From Butyrivibrio sp. AE2015 (lineage in GTDB: Bacteria; Bacillota; Clostridia; Lachnospirales; Lachnospiraceae), in assembly GCF_000420825.1 (NCBI RefSeq), contig NZ_ATVR01000017.1:1-64000 (forward strand): a DNA stretch of 64,000 nt, read 5' to 3'. The position numbers were made by a program, and so were the translations under genes. This document shows, one piece after another, positions 55,698 through 62,534 of this stretch. The notes beneath the pieces are model-generated. The model did not search any database and was not told the origin of the DNA. It saw only the letters and a program-made list of their open reading frames with translations. Within the stretch, counting starts at the first letter, position 1. Each line of letters opens with the position of its first letter.

Positions 55698-56888
55698 ATG
55701 GCAAAAGCTAAGTTTGACAGAACCAAACCACACGTTAACATTGGTACAATCGGTCACGTTGACCATGGTAAGACAACTCTTACAGCTGCTATCACAGCAG
55801 TACTTGCTGATAGAGGATTCAGCCCTGCAGTAGCATTCGATCAGATCGATAAGGCTCCTGAAGAGAAGGAAAGAGGAATCACAATCAACTCTGCTCACAT
55901 CGAGTACGAGACAGCGAAGAGACACTATGCTCACGTTGACTGCCCAGGCCACGCTGACTACGTTAAGAACATGATCACAGGTGCAGCTCAGATGGATGGA
56001 TCAATCCTTGTTGTTGCTGCTACTGATGGTGTTATGGCTCAGACAAAGGAGCACGTTCTTCTTTCACGTCAGGTTGGTGTACCTTACATCATCGTATTCA
56101 TGAACAAGTGCGATATGGTTGACGATCCTGAGCTTCTTGACCTCGTTGAGATGGAGATCAGAGACCTTCTTACAGAGTATGAGTTCCCTGGAGATGATAC
56201 ACCTATCATCCGTGGTTCAGCTCTTAAGGCTCTTGAAGATCCTAAGTCTGAGTGGGGCGATAAGATCATGGAACTTATGGATACAGTTGATTCATACATT
56301 CCTGAACCTACTCGTGAGAACGACAAGCCTTTCCTTATGCCTGTTGAGGACGTATTCACAATCACAGGACGTGGAACAGTTGCTACTGGTAGAGTAGAGA
56401 GAGGTTCACTTAACCTTAACGAAGAAATCGAAATCGTTGGTATTAAGGAAGAGACATCTAAGTCTGTTGTTACAGGTATCGAGATGTTCCGTAAGACTAT
56501 GGATTTCTGCGAAGCTGGTGACAACGTTGGTCTTCTTCTTCGTGGTGTTGACCGTGATGGTATCCAGAGAGGACAGGTTATCACAAAGCCTGGTACAGTA
56601 ACTTGCCATACAAAGTTCACTGCTGAGGTTTACGTTCTTACAAAGGACGAGGGTGGCCGTCATACTCCTTTCTTCACAAACTACAGACCACAGTTCTACT
56701 TCAGAACAACTGACGTTACAGGTGTCTGCAACCTTCCAGAAGGTGTTGAGATGTGCATGCCTGGTGACCACGTAACAATGAGCATCGAGCTTATTCACCC
56801 TATCGCTATGGAGCAGGGTCTTAAGTTCGCTATCCGTGAGGGTGGACGTACAGTTGGATCAGGTAAGGTTGCTACAATCGTAGAGTAA
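55698..56888 (+). CDS. tuf: Elongation factor Tu
   Basis: A 396-aa EF-Tu that delivers aminoacyl-tRNA. The G motifs are [24 protein letters not shown] and NKCD; the C-terminus ends [10 protein letters not shown]. Codon usage is the most biased of the window. TAAGGAGG precedes the ATG. It has its own promoter, and a very strong terminator inside a larger inverted repeat follows. Confidence 0.98.
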   Translation: MAKAKFDRTKPHVNIGTIGHVDHGKTTLTAAITAVLADRGFSPAVAFDQIDKAPEEKERGITINSAHIEYETAKRHYAHVDCPGHADYVKNMITGAAQMDGSILVVAATDGVMAQTKEHVLLSRQVGVPYIIVFMNKCDMVDDPELLDLVEMEIRDLLTEYEFPGDDTPIIRGSALKALEDPKSEWGDKIMELMDTVDSYIPEPTRENDKPFLMPVEDVFTITGRGTVATGRVERGSLNLNEEIEIVGIKEETSKSVVTGIEMFRKTMDFCEAGDNVGLLLRGVDRDGIQRGQVITKPGTVTCHTKFTAEVYVLTKDEGGRHTPFFTNYRPQFYFRTTDVTGVCNLPEGVEMCMPGDHVTMSIELIHPIAMEQGLKFAIREGGRTVGSGKVATIVE

Positions 56889-56894
56889 AGCTTA

Positions 56895-57034
56895 CGGCTT
56901 TGAGCCGCGCGTACGTAAATATAAGAGACTTGGAATGCTTGCATTTCCAAGTCTCTTTTTTTACGTACATGGGGCGAATGCCCCGCGCTAGTAAGCGAAA
57001 TCGAAGATTTCGGTTACGGAGCGGCTCAAAGCCG
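56895..57034. repeat. 140-bp nested inverted repeat around the tuf terminator
   Basis: CGGCTTTGAGCCGC (56895-56908) is repeated as its exact complement GCGGCTCAAAGCCG at 57021-57034. Inside lie GTACGTAAA (56911-56919) / TTTACGTAC (56960-56968), then the terminator. Two separate hairpins, GGGGC/GCCCC (56971-56984) and CGAAATC/GATTTCG (56996-57012), follow. The whole can fold as a cruciform or as a branched RNA. Confidence 0.65.
56924..56962 (+). terminator. Terminator of tuf
   Basis: The stem AGAGACTTGGAATGC (56924-56938) / GCATTTCCAAGTCTCT (56941-56956) has 15 pairs with one bulged T, followed by seven T. Confidence 0.95.
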
Positions 57035-57065
57035 ACTTATCGGATTGCATAAACACTAAACTTAT

Positions 57066-57100
57066 AAAGGGTTTCAAGCTTCGGCTTGGAACCCCTTTTT
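57066..57100 (+). terminator. Second terminator after tuf
   Basis: The stem AAAGGGTTTCAAGC (57066-57079) / GCTTGGAACCCCTTT has a stable TTCG loop and is followed by T. It backs up the first terminator or ends a short transcript from the repeat region. Confidence 0.85.
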
Positions 57101-57387
57101 GTGTATAAAATTATCGAAATGATGATTACTGGTACCAAAACGGTGCCATAAAAATCAATGCCTGTAAAGATACAAAAAAAGCTTATAAACAGAAGTGTGA
57201 CAGTTGTGATATTTGATAAGATACAAAAATGAGTATTTGTATTTTCAAATTGGCGGAGCTGAAGCTTGAAAAACATATACTTTCTAAATCTGATAAATTC
57301 TTTTTTGAAGATGTCAGGACATTAAAAAAGAATTATCATTGGATACCTTTGTCAAGTGTTTTTTAAGGATTTTTAATGTTTTTTTTG
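57101..57387. other. Gene-free stretch between tuf and the accessory island
   Basis: AT-rich DNA without a convincing gene. A 79-codon minus-strand frame (57037-57276) has hydrophobic stretches but no ribosome site and runs through the 57066-57100 terminator, so it is not called. Several poly-A/poly-T runs are present. I see no repeat or attachment site. Confidence 0.4.
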
Positions 57388-57434
57388 CAAAATAAAAAGG
57401 CTTGAAAGTCAGTATTTATCTGCCTTTCAGCCTT
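57388..57434 (-). terminator. Terminator of the radical SAM gene
   Basis: Read on the minus strand, AAGGCTGAAAG (57434-57424) pairs with CTTTCAAGCCTT (57408-57397), and TTTATTTT follows. A further hairpin, GTTGAC/GTCAAC, lies between it and the gene. Confidence 0.75.
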
Positions 57435-57480
57435 AAGTTGACCACATAGGTGCCTGTCAACGTGAAGATTGAAATGGGGC

Positions 57481-58866
57481 TCATTTTGCGTCGTAGCCTA
57501 ATGAAGTTAACAGTTCTGCAGCCTTAATATCAAATCCATTTTCATATATCAGGCATTTAGATGGATCGTAGTGCGCATATTGTCCGCTGTATAATAGACC
57601 AAGAGCGGGACAGCCGCCGGCACATTTTTCATAATGAGAGCAGGAGCGGCATTTTTCATTTTTTGAAAGGCGCTCTTCTACCGTCATATAGGTCCTGTCA
57701 TGGTAAGCTCCTTTGTTTAGAAGCTCAATGAGCTCTGTCTTTAATACATTTCCATCATCAATTCCTTTTAAGTCAAAGTATCCTGACATCTGCATGCAGG
57801 GATAGATCTTTCCGGAAGAACCTATGGCAGGCATTCCTTTGCAGGCTGAGCATAACGGAAGCCTGGAATTATACTTTTTTGTTGTGAACTTTTCATAGCC
57901 TGTCCTGTAGCTCTTTGATACCGGATCAACTGTCAGGAACAGCCAGGAAATGATCTTCATTTTATGATCTTTACTGCAATAGTCCTTAAGTATATTCAGA
58001 ACATTCTCATAGTATTCCTCCCAGGAGAGGGTAGCACTGACGCCGTTTTTTGCCCATTGGGGAGTTTCAATGGTGCGAATTATCCGGGTTGTTGATACGC
58101 CGATTTCATCAAGCATCTCAAGGGATGGGATAATGGTGCTAAGATTCTCTTTGTTGATATTCATTTGCACCATAACCTGAAATCCGCTTTTCACAGCAAG
58201 TTTAATGGAATAAAGGCTTTTTTCCTCCATCCCCGGGTTTCCACGCAAAGCATCATGGTATCCGATTCCGTCAAAAGAGATTTTAATCAGTGGTTTGTCA
58301 CCATGTTCTTTAAAATGATCGAGAATATCTGTTGTCAAAAATGATCCATTGGTATTAAGCTCACGAATGGACATTCCTCTTTCATCGATAGCATCAACGA
58401 TATCTTTGAAATCCTTGCGGATAAGAGGTTCGCCTCCGGTTATTGTAAGAGCAAACACACCGCATTTTTGTGCGTCATCAAGGATCTTAAGGATATTTTC
58501 AAAAGTGAGCTCCTCTTTTGGAGTATTGTTCCCAGTGGCATTGAAACAATGTCTGCAGTTGCAGTCGCACCTTTGGGTTATCTCAATATTCAAGGAAGGA
58601 GTAACATCATTGTTACAGTATCTGAATTGCTGCCAGGAAAGAAGATTTTCATCTTTATTTTCTTTTCTGATGATAATGCCTTCCTTAAGTAACTTTGAAG
58701 TTATTTCATTTTCTTCAATATCTTCAGTTCCATCGCAATAAAGAAGAGTGGTAAAATCCCTCCTATCAATAACATGCGGAAGATTCTCACCTCTTCTGTA
58801 ATAGGCAAAGGGAAGTTTATTCCAGGACCTGAGAGCAATATCCTTATTTAGTAAAAATGGTGCCAT
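57481..58866 (-). CDS. Radical SAM/SPASM enzyme, putative peptide maturase
   Basis: A 461-aa protein. Residues 1-85 form an N-terminal domain that may be a PqqD-like peptide-recognition element. The radical SAM core starts at EITQRCDCNCRHCFNATG, where CxxxCxxC binds the [4Fe-4S] cluster. TITGGEPLIRKDF follows. The C-terminal SPASM domain has Cys-rich LCSACKGMPAIGSSGKIYPC and CRSCSHYEKCAGGCPALG, binding auxiliary clusters. SPASM proteins often crosslink or modify ribosomal peptides. A Nif11-type precursor lies 3.2 kb away on the same strand. AGGAAGG precedes the ATG, and its promoter region is shared with the phosphodiesterase-RT operon. An anaerobic sulfatase-maturase-like role is less likely. 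Confidence 0.82.
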   Translation of the reverse strand: MAPFLLNKDIALRSWNKLPFAYYRRGENLPHVIDRRDFTTLLYCDGTEDIEENEITSKLLKEGIIIRKENKDENLLSWQQFRYCNNDVTPSLNIEITQRCDCNCRHCFNATGNNTPKEELTFENILKILDDAQKCGVFALTITGGEPLIRKDFKDIVDAIDERGMSIRELNTNGSFLTTDILDHFKEHGDKPLIKISFDGIGYHDALRGNPGMEEKSLYSIKLAVKSGFQVMVQMNINKENLSTIIPSLEMLDEIGVSTTRIIRTIETPQWAKNGVSATLSWEEYYENVLNILKDYCSKDHKMKIISWLFLTVDPVSKSYRTGYEKFTTKKYNSRLPLCSACKGMPAIGSSGKIYPCMQMSGYFDLKGIDDGNVLKTELIELLNKGAYHDRTYMTVEERLSKNEKCRSCSHYEKCAGGCPALGLLYSGQYAHYDPSKCLIYENGFDIKAAELLTSLGYDAK

Positions 58867-58902
58867 AGCATCTGCCTTCCTGATTTTTTATAGATATATT
58901 CA

Positions 58903-58931
58903 ATTATAAGCTTTCAGTGGAATGCATTCAA
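58903..58931 (-). promoter_or_regulatory. Promoter of the radical SAM gene
   Basis: On the minus strand TTGAAT (58931-58926) and TATAAT (58908-58903) are 17 bp apart. The palindrome GAATGCATTC (58920-58929) overlaps the -35 box and may bind a repressor. Confidence 0.75.
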
Positions 58932-58971
58932 ACAGTTATTATCCATAAAAAGATTATATGTATACCAAATT

Positions 58972-59000
58972 TTGCAGTAGTTCGGATTGCGCCGTATACT
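58972..59000 (+). promoter_or_regulatory. Promoter of the phosphodiesterase-RT operon
   Basis: TTGCAG (58972-58977) and TATACT (58995-59000) are 17 bp apart. It is divergent from the radical SAM promoter, only 41 bp away from its -35 box, so both operons can be controlled from one site. Confidence 0.7.
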
Positions 59001-59044
59001 ATATTTATCAGAATGCTGCATGAAGTGTGATTGGGAAACAGAGC

Positions 59045-60064
59045 ATGGAAAGAAATGATATGACCGTTTTCCCGGTGCTACCGGAAAACTACAAATTGAA
59101 TATTGCCATAGTCACGACCTATGATGTGGAAGTAGATGTCCTTAAGAAAATGCTTGCAGGTCAGAGAGACAAGGATAGATTCCTTATCTTTTACGGAGGA
59201 GGAGATTTTCTTGAAGGCCCGGCGGGGCAAAAGAGGGAAGAGGTGCTGCAAAGTCAGATTATTGATATTACTTTGCCTTCCGGAAACCCCGATTACCCTT
59301 TGGTAATAAATCATGGTAAGGTGTGGCTCTTTGAATATATTTCAGAAACAGGTGATTATGAATACCGCCTTGTTATCGGGAGCAGAAACATATCCTCCTT
59401 TGAAAACCTGGAGATCGGGGTCATGCTCAGGTCTGTGCCCTGTAAAGAAGATGACCAAAGAGCACTGTGGCTCATGTCCTACCTTGAAGCAATTACAGAC
59501 TGCATGAACGAAAAAGATACTGGCCAACTGAAATATGAAACAACAGACAAAGTACTTGAATTGAACAAAAGGCTTGAAAAAGTATCTTTTGCCATAGACG
59601 GAAAGTGGGAAAGCGATGACTATCGCATTGTCACACTTTTTCCCGGGGCCATGCTGATAAACAGGTTAAACAACAGTATCTTTGCAATGTGCAGGGACTA
59701 TGATGAGCTCGTCATTTGCTCACCGTTCATTGATTATAAATTGTTACAGATGTCCTTATTAGGTAAAAGAGAAAATGGAAGAGTTGTTGTTATATCAAAT
59801 AAGACGGTTATTGACGAATTAAAGGCCGTAGCAGGAAATTCTTCCTGTATTGTTTTTCTTATGCCCGGCAACAAAAAGTATGTTCATGCCAAGTTCTTTT
59901 TAAGAAGGCGTGAGGACAGGTTTGATCTTTATCTTGGCTCCATGAATGCCACCGGCCATGGCCTTAATCAAAACTACGAAGTTATGATACATATAAATGA
60001 TCCTGCCGGAGTTTCTTCTGCAGATGAGTTTATTTATGATGTCATTGGTGAGACAACATGTTAG
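59045..60064 (+). CDS. Tdp1-like HKN phosphodiesterase (PLD superfamily)
   Basis: A 339-aa member of the phospholipase D superfamily. There are two HxK...N half-sites, as in tyrosyl-DNA phosphodiesterase 1, not the HKD of lipases. The first is NHGKVWLFEY with H90, K92 and N114 (RLVIGSRNISSFENLEIGV). The second is VHAKFFLRRRED with H281, K283 and N301 (LYLGSMNATGHG). It probably cleaves a phosphodiester, maybe a protein- or nucleoside-DNA link. The start is uncertain: ATG 59045 has GGGA upstream, and ATG 59060 has GGAAAG 7 nt before it. The stop overlaps the RT start by 7 nt, suggesting coupled translation. Confidence 0.72.
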   Translation: MERNDMTVFPVLPENYKLNIAIVTTYDVEVDVLKKMLAGQRDKDRFLIFYGGGDFLEGPAGQKREEVLQSQIIDITLPSGNPDYPLVINHGKVWLFEYISETGDYEYRLVIGSRNISSFENLEIGVMLRSVPCKEDDQRALWLMSYLEAITDCMNEKDTGQLKYETTDKVLELNKRLEKVSFAIDGKWESDDYRIVTLFPGAMLINRLNNSIFAMCRDYDELVICSPFIDYKLLQMSLLGKRENGRVVVISNKTVIDELKAVAGNSSCIVFLMPGNKKYVHAKFFLRRREDRFDLYLGSMNATGHGLNQNYEVMIHINDPAGVSSADEFIYDVIGETTC

Positions 60065-61260
60065 AAAAATATACTGAAGATATTTTTAAAATTGCATCAT
60101 TGCCTGAGACCAGGCAGTCTGCTCTGGAGAGGTTTTCAAAAGGAACGAACTTATCAGGGGATGAAAGAACTGCGCTTAAAACATATCTTTTATCTGAAAT
60201 AGTCCTAAGAGACATTCAGATGCTAAAGGAGGGAAATTATTATTTTGACGAATTTACAGCAAAAAAGAGAAATATTGGCGGGAAGGAGAGGCTGATATTT
60301 TCACTTCCTTTTGAGCAAAAGACAATTATCAGGCTTATAAACTATGGAATACTTCTGAGGTATTCAGCTCAATTTTCAAAGGATTTATACTCTTTTAAGA
60401 TTGGAGGAAATCAGTATAAAAGCCTGGAATCTATTCGAAGTTGTAGCAATTTTAAGGATCTTTATCTCTTTAAGACAGATATTAAGAGCTATGGCCGAAG
60501 CATTGTGGAAAAGGAAATGTGTCACCTTCTGGATAGCTTTTTTGCACAGGATATAGAGCTTTGCGCCTTCCTGAAGTGGTATGTCAAAAGAAATACTTAC
60601 TATTTGGATGACGTGCTTTATGAAGATGCTCCGGTGACAAAAGATGGTCTTTCATTTTCAGGATTGTTTGAAAATATTTATCTGACAGATCTGGACAGTC
60701 TGATGGAGAAAGAGGCCGATTATTACTCACGCTTTGGTGATGATATCTTAATAGGAGCAGCTAGTAGAGAAAAACTTGATGGACTTATTGGAAAGACTAA
60801 AAATATATTTGATAAAAAAGGGCTGACTATGCACCCCATGAAGACTTCCATTTTCTTCCCCGGAGAGCGTTTTGAACATCTTGGCGTCATAGTTGAGGGG
60901 AGTAGTATTGATCTTTCAGAGGATTACCTTGCCTATATTGAGAGAAGAATAAGAAAGCGGGCAAGGAAGCTGGCAATTTTACAGAGAAAGAAAATATTGC
61001 CAAAAGAAATAGTCCTGTTTCGGATGATACAGTGGATTGAGACCTTAAAGAGTGATATAGAAATTACTCAGAGGTACAGTTTTATTACAACGGATAAGTC
61101 TCTTAAGAAAATAGACAGGATGTTAACAGATCTCATAAGAGGAGCTGCAGCAGGAACTACAGGAAGAAAGAAATATCAGGTTTCCTACAAGGAATTAAGT
61201 AAATGGGGTTATAAGAGTCTTGTCCGCGAATACTATGAGGCTATTTCATGCAAGAAATAG
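60058..61260 (+). CDS. Reverse transcriptase with FGDD active site
   Basis: A 400-aa reverse transcriptase. Motif A is FKTDIKSYGRS (D141), with the aromatic residue after KS. Motif B is GLSFSGLFENIYLTDLD (about 197-213). The catalytic loop is RFGDDILIG, FGDD at 226-229, in place of the common YADD. KKRNIGGKERLIFSLPFEQK (about 69-88) matches the early RT motifs. A basic, helical C-terminal region of about 120 residues may be the thumb. There is no maturase, endonuclease or IEP domain, and I see no intron structure, so it is not a group II intron protein. It is translationally coupled to the upstream phosphodiesterase. It resembles defence-associated, unclassified RTs; the exact clade is not assigned. 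Confidence 0.85.
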   Translation: MLEKYTEDIFKIASLPETRQSALERFSKGTNLSGDERTALKTYLLSEIVLRDIQMLKEGNYYFDEFTAKKRNIGGKERLIFSLPFEQKTIIRLINYGILLRYSAQFSKDLYSFKIGGNQYKSLESIRSCSNFKDLYLFKTDIKSYGRSIVEKEMCHLLDSFFAQDIELCAFLKWYVKRNTYYLDDVLYEDAPVTKDGLSFSGLFENIYLTDLDSLMEKEADYYSRFGDDILIGAASREKLDGLIGKTKNIFDKKGLTMHPMKTSIFFPGERFEHLGVIVEGSSIDLSEDYLAYIERRIRKRARKLAILQRKKILPKEIVLFRMIQWIETLKSDIEITQRYSFITTDKSLKKIDRMLTDLIRGAAAGTTGRKKYQVSYKELSKWGYKSLVREYYEAISCKK

Positions 61261-61264
61261 CCTC
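61237..61264. terminator. 11-bp hairpin across the RT stop codon
   Basis: GAGGCTATTTC (61237-61247) and GAAATAGCCTC (61254-61264) form a perfect stem with the loop ATGCAA. It covers the RT stop and lies 11 bp from the end of the convergent Fic gene. No T-run follows on either strand. It may protect 3' ends or stop transcription from both sides. Confidence 0.55.
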
Positions 61265-61275
61265 AGCATTGACAT

Positions 61276-62007
61276 TCATTGTGATAGATTGATTGCTTCA
61301 TTTTTAGCAAGCTCCAGATAGTCATAGGACTTTTCCAGAATGTCCATCATGAGAAGAGAGTAATCCCTGAACGTGTAGGGCTTTTGCCCGTAAAATACAC
61401 CTGAAGCCTTTCTTATTGCCACTGAATTGGCCTCACCATATATCACTTTCTGAACCGCATCCAATGGAATCAGTGTGGCGCATTTAAGTCCGAACTTATA
61501 GAGCAGGAATTGTTTTAGCAGTACCGACATACGACCATTACCATCAGACATTGGGTGGATACAGATGAACTCCAGGGTGCACCTGAATATGTCTTCAAAA
61601 TGCTCCGGGTTAGCCTGATTCAGATGTGAATATCTTTTGCATAGCAGATCGATTTCCTTTTCAGTATCCTCGGGGGAAGCGGTTACATATACAAGGCTTT
61701 CGCCATTATAAATGTTGATGACAGAGGTCTTGAACCTGCTTTTTTCAAGGTCTGTTCCCAAAGTCAGGATGTCGTACAGCTTTAGGATAAGATATTTGTC
61801 AAAGGCTGCCTGACTGTTTTTCCCTATCCAATTAAGTACATTTAGTTCGTTTAATCTGTGCTTTTGGTGGACGAAAGGAAATGCCAGCAAAAGGTGAGAA
61901 GAGCTTTTTATATTGTCCGGAAGGCTTTCATAGAGCTTTGTATCCCGGTCATATAAAATGGAAATACGACTATCCTCGATTATCTTGTTGTTAACACATT
62001 GAGGCAT
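61276..62007 (-). CDS. Fic-family protein (putative AMPylase)
   Basis: A 243-aa Fic protein. The active motif HPMSDGNGRMSVLL (H151 to R159) is intact, with only Met for the common Phe. Fic enzymes usually transfer AMP from ATP to a Ser, Thr or Tyr of a target; some use other nucleotides. I do not see the usual N-terminal (S/T)xxxE(G/N) inhibitory helix. The N-terminus (about 1-110) is of a type I cannot classify. GGAG lies about 10 nt before the ATG. The gene begins 25 nt after the Nif11-type peptide gene on the same strand, so the two are probably co-transcribed, and the peptide is a possible substrate. Confidence 0.85.
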   Translation of the reverse strand: MPQCVNNKIIEDSRISILYDRDTKLYESLPDNIKSSSHLLLAFPFVHQKHRLNELNVLNWIGKNSQAAFDKYLILKLYDILTLGTDLEKSRFKTSVINIYNGESLVYVTASPEDTEKEIDLLCKRYSHLNQANPEHFEDIFRCTLEFICIHPMSDGNGRMSVLLKQFLLYKFGLKCATLIPLDAVQKVIYGEANSVAIRKASGVFYGQKPYTFRDYSLLMMDILEKSYDYLELAKNEAINLSQ

Positions 62008-62032
62008 CTGCTTGTTGCTCCATGGTTAGTTA

Positions 62033-62329
62033 TCAAAGATTGCTTTGTCGCAATTCGTGCCAGGATTTTTTTGCCTCCGGATCAGTAGAAACATAATCAA
62101 ACTTCTGACCTTCACAATCAGCGCCGCCGGTTACTTTATCTAGCTCCTCATCACCTAATTCAACGCTCTTAAAAGTCTCTGAAAACTGCTTGAAAAGTTT
62201 CTCTGCTTCCTCCAGGCTAAGATCATAACCGTTCTCCTTAGCGTAGTTTAAAAACTCTTCAGGGGATTTAAGATTAATCAGGTCTTTCATGATTGCGGGG
62301 GTTAATTCTGACATCTTAAATTTTTTCAT
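62033..62329 (-). CDS. Nif11-type RiPP precursor peptide
   Basis: A 98-aa peptide with a Nif11-like leader: SPEEFLNYAKENGYDLSLEE in the middle, then ELGDEELDKVTGG, a typical double-glycine cleavage site (Gly68-Gly69). The putative core of 29 residues begins ADCEGQKFDYVSTDPEAKKS and ends SWHELRQSNL. It has one Cys, a Tyr, a Trp, several Ser/Thr and two adjacent Lys. The start at 62329 has AAAGGAG 8 nt upstream; an upstream in-frame ATG at 62386 has none. Nif11 leaders direct peptides to modifying enzymes and to a cleaving exporter. No such exporter is in the window, but a Fic gene follows directly and a radical SAM/SPASM gene is near. Confidence 0.8.
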   Translation of the reverse strand: MKKFKMSELTPAIMKDLINLKSPEEFLNYAKENGYDLSLEEAEKLFKQFSETFKSVELGDEELDKVTGGADCEGQKFDYVSTDPEAKKSWHELRQSNL

Positions 62330-62386
62330 TACATTTTCTCCTTTCGATTTAAGAAAAGTGGGCAGAGAAAGACAAATCGATGTCAT

Positions 62387-62534
62387 ATTATGCGTTCTTT
62401 ACAAAACTCAGGCCATCTGCCAGGCCCTTTCCGGTAACGGAGTTTTGATTTGCCGCAGGGCAGATGCGCTATATGCGCGCTTTCTCTGCTGTATATACTC
62501 ACACATTTGTAAATGTGCAAATACCTGAGTGTTA
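62387..62534 (-). ncRNA. Structured gap between rtcB-like and Nif11 genes
   Basis: This 148-nt stretch contains three dyads: CATCTGCC (62414-62421) / GGCAGATG (62459-62466), enclosing CCG-GTAA-CGG; GCGC-TATAT-GCGC (62466-62478); and CACATTT-GT-AAATGTG (62502-62517). There is no T-run after the last one. It is richer in GC than its surroundings. It may be a leader of the peptide gene or a separate small RNA. Orientation is assumed from the flanking genes. Confidence 0.4.

Noticed and set aside
57037-57276. 79-codon minus-strand frame with hydrophobic segments
   Set aside because: No ribosome site, and it runs through the 57066-57100 terminator and the repeat. Probably AT-rich noise.
60058-61260. 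Group II intron or retron around the RT
   Set aside because: No maturase or endonuclease domain and no intron domain V/VI structure. The gene before the RT is a coding gene, not an msr-msd RNA, and the only structured gap is 1.1 kb away on the other side.
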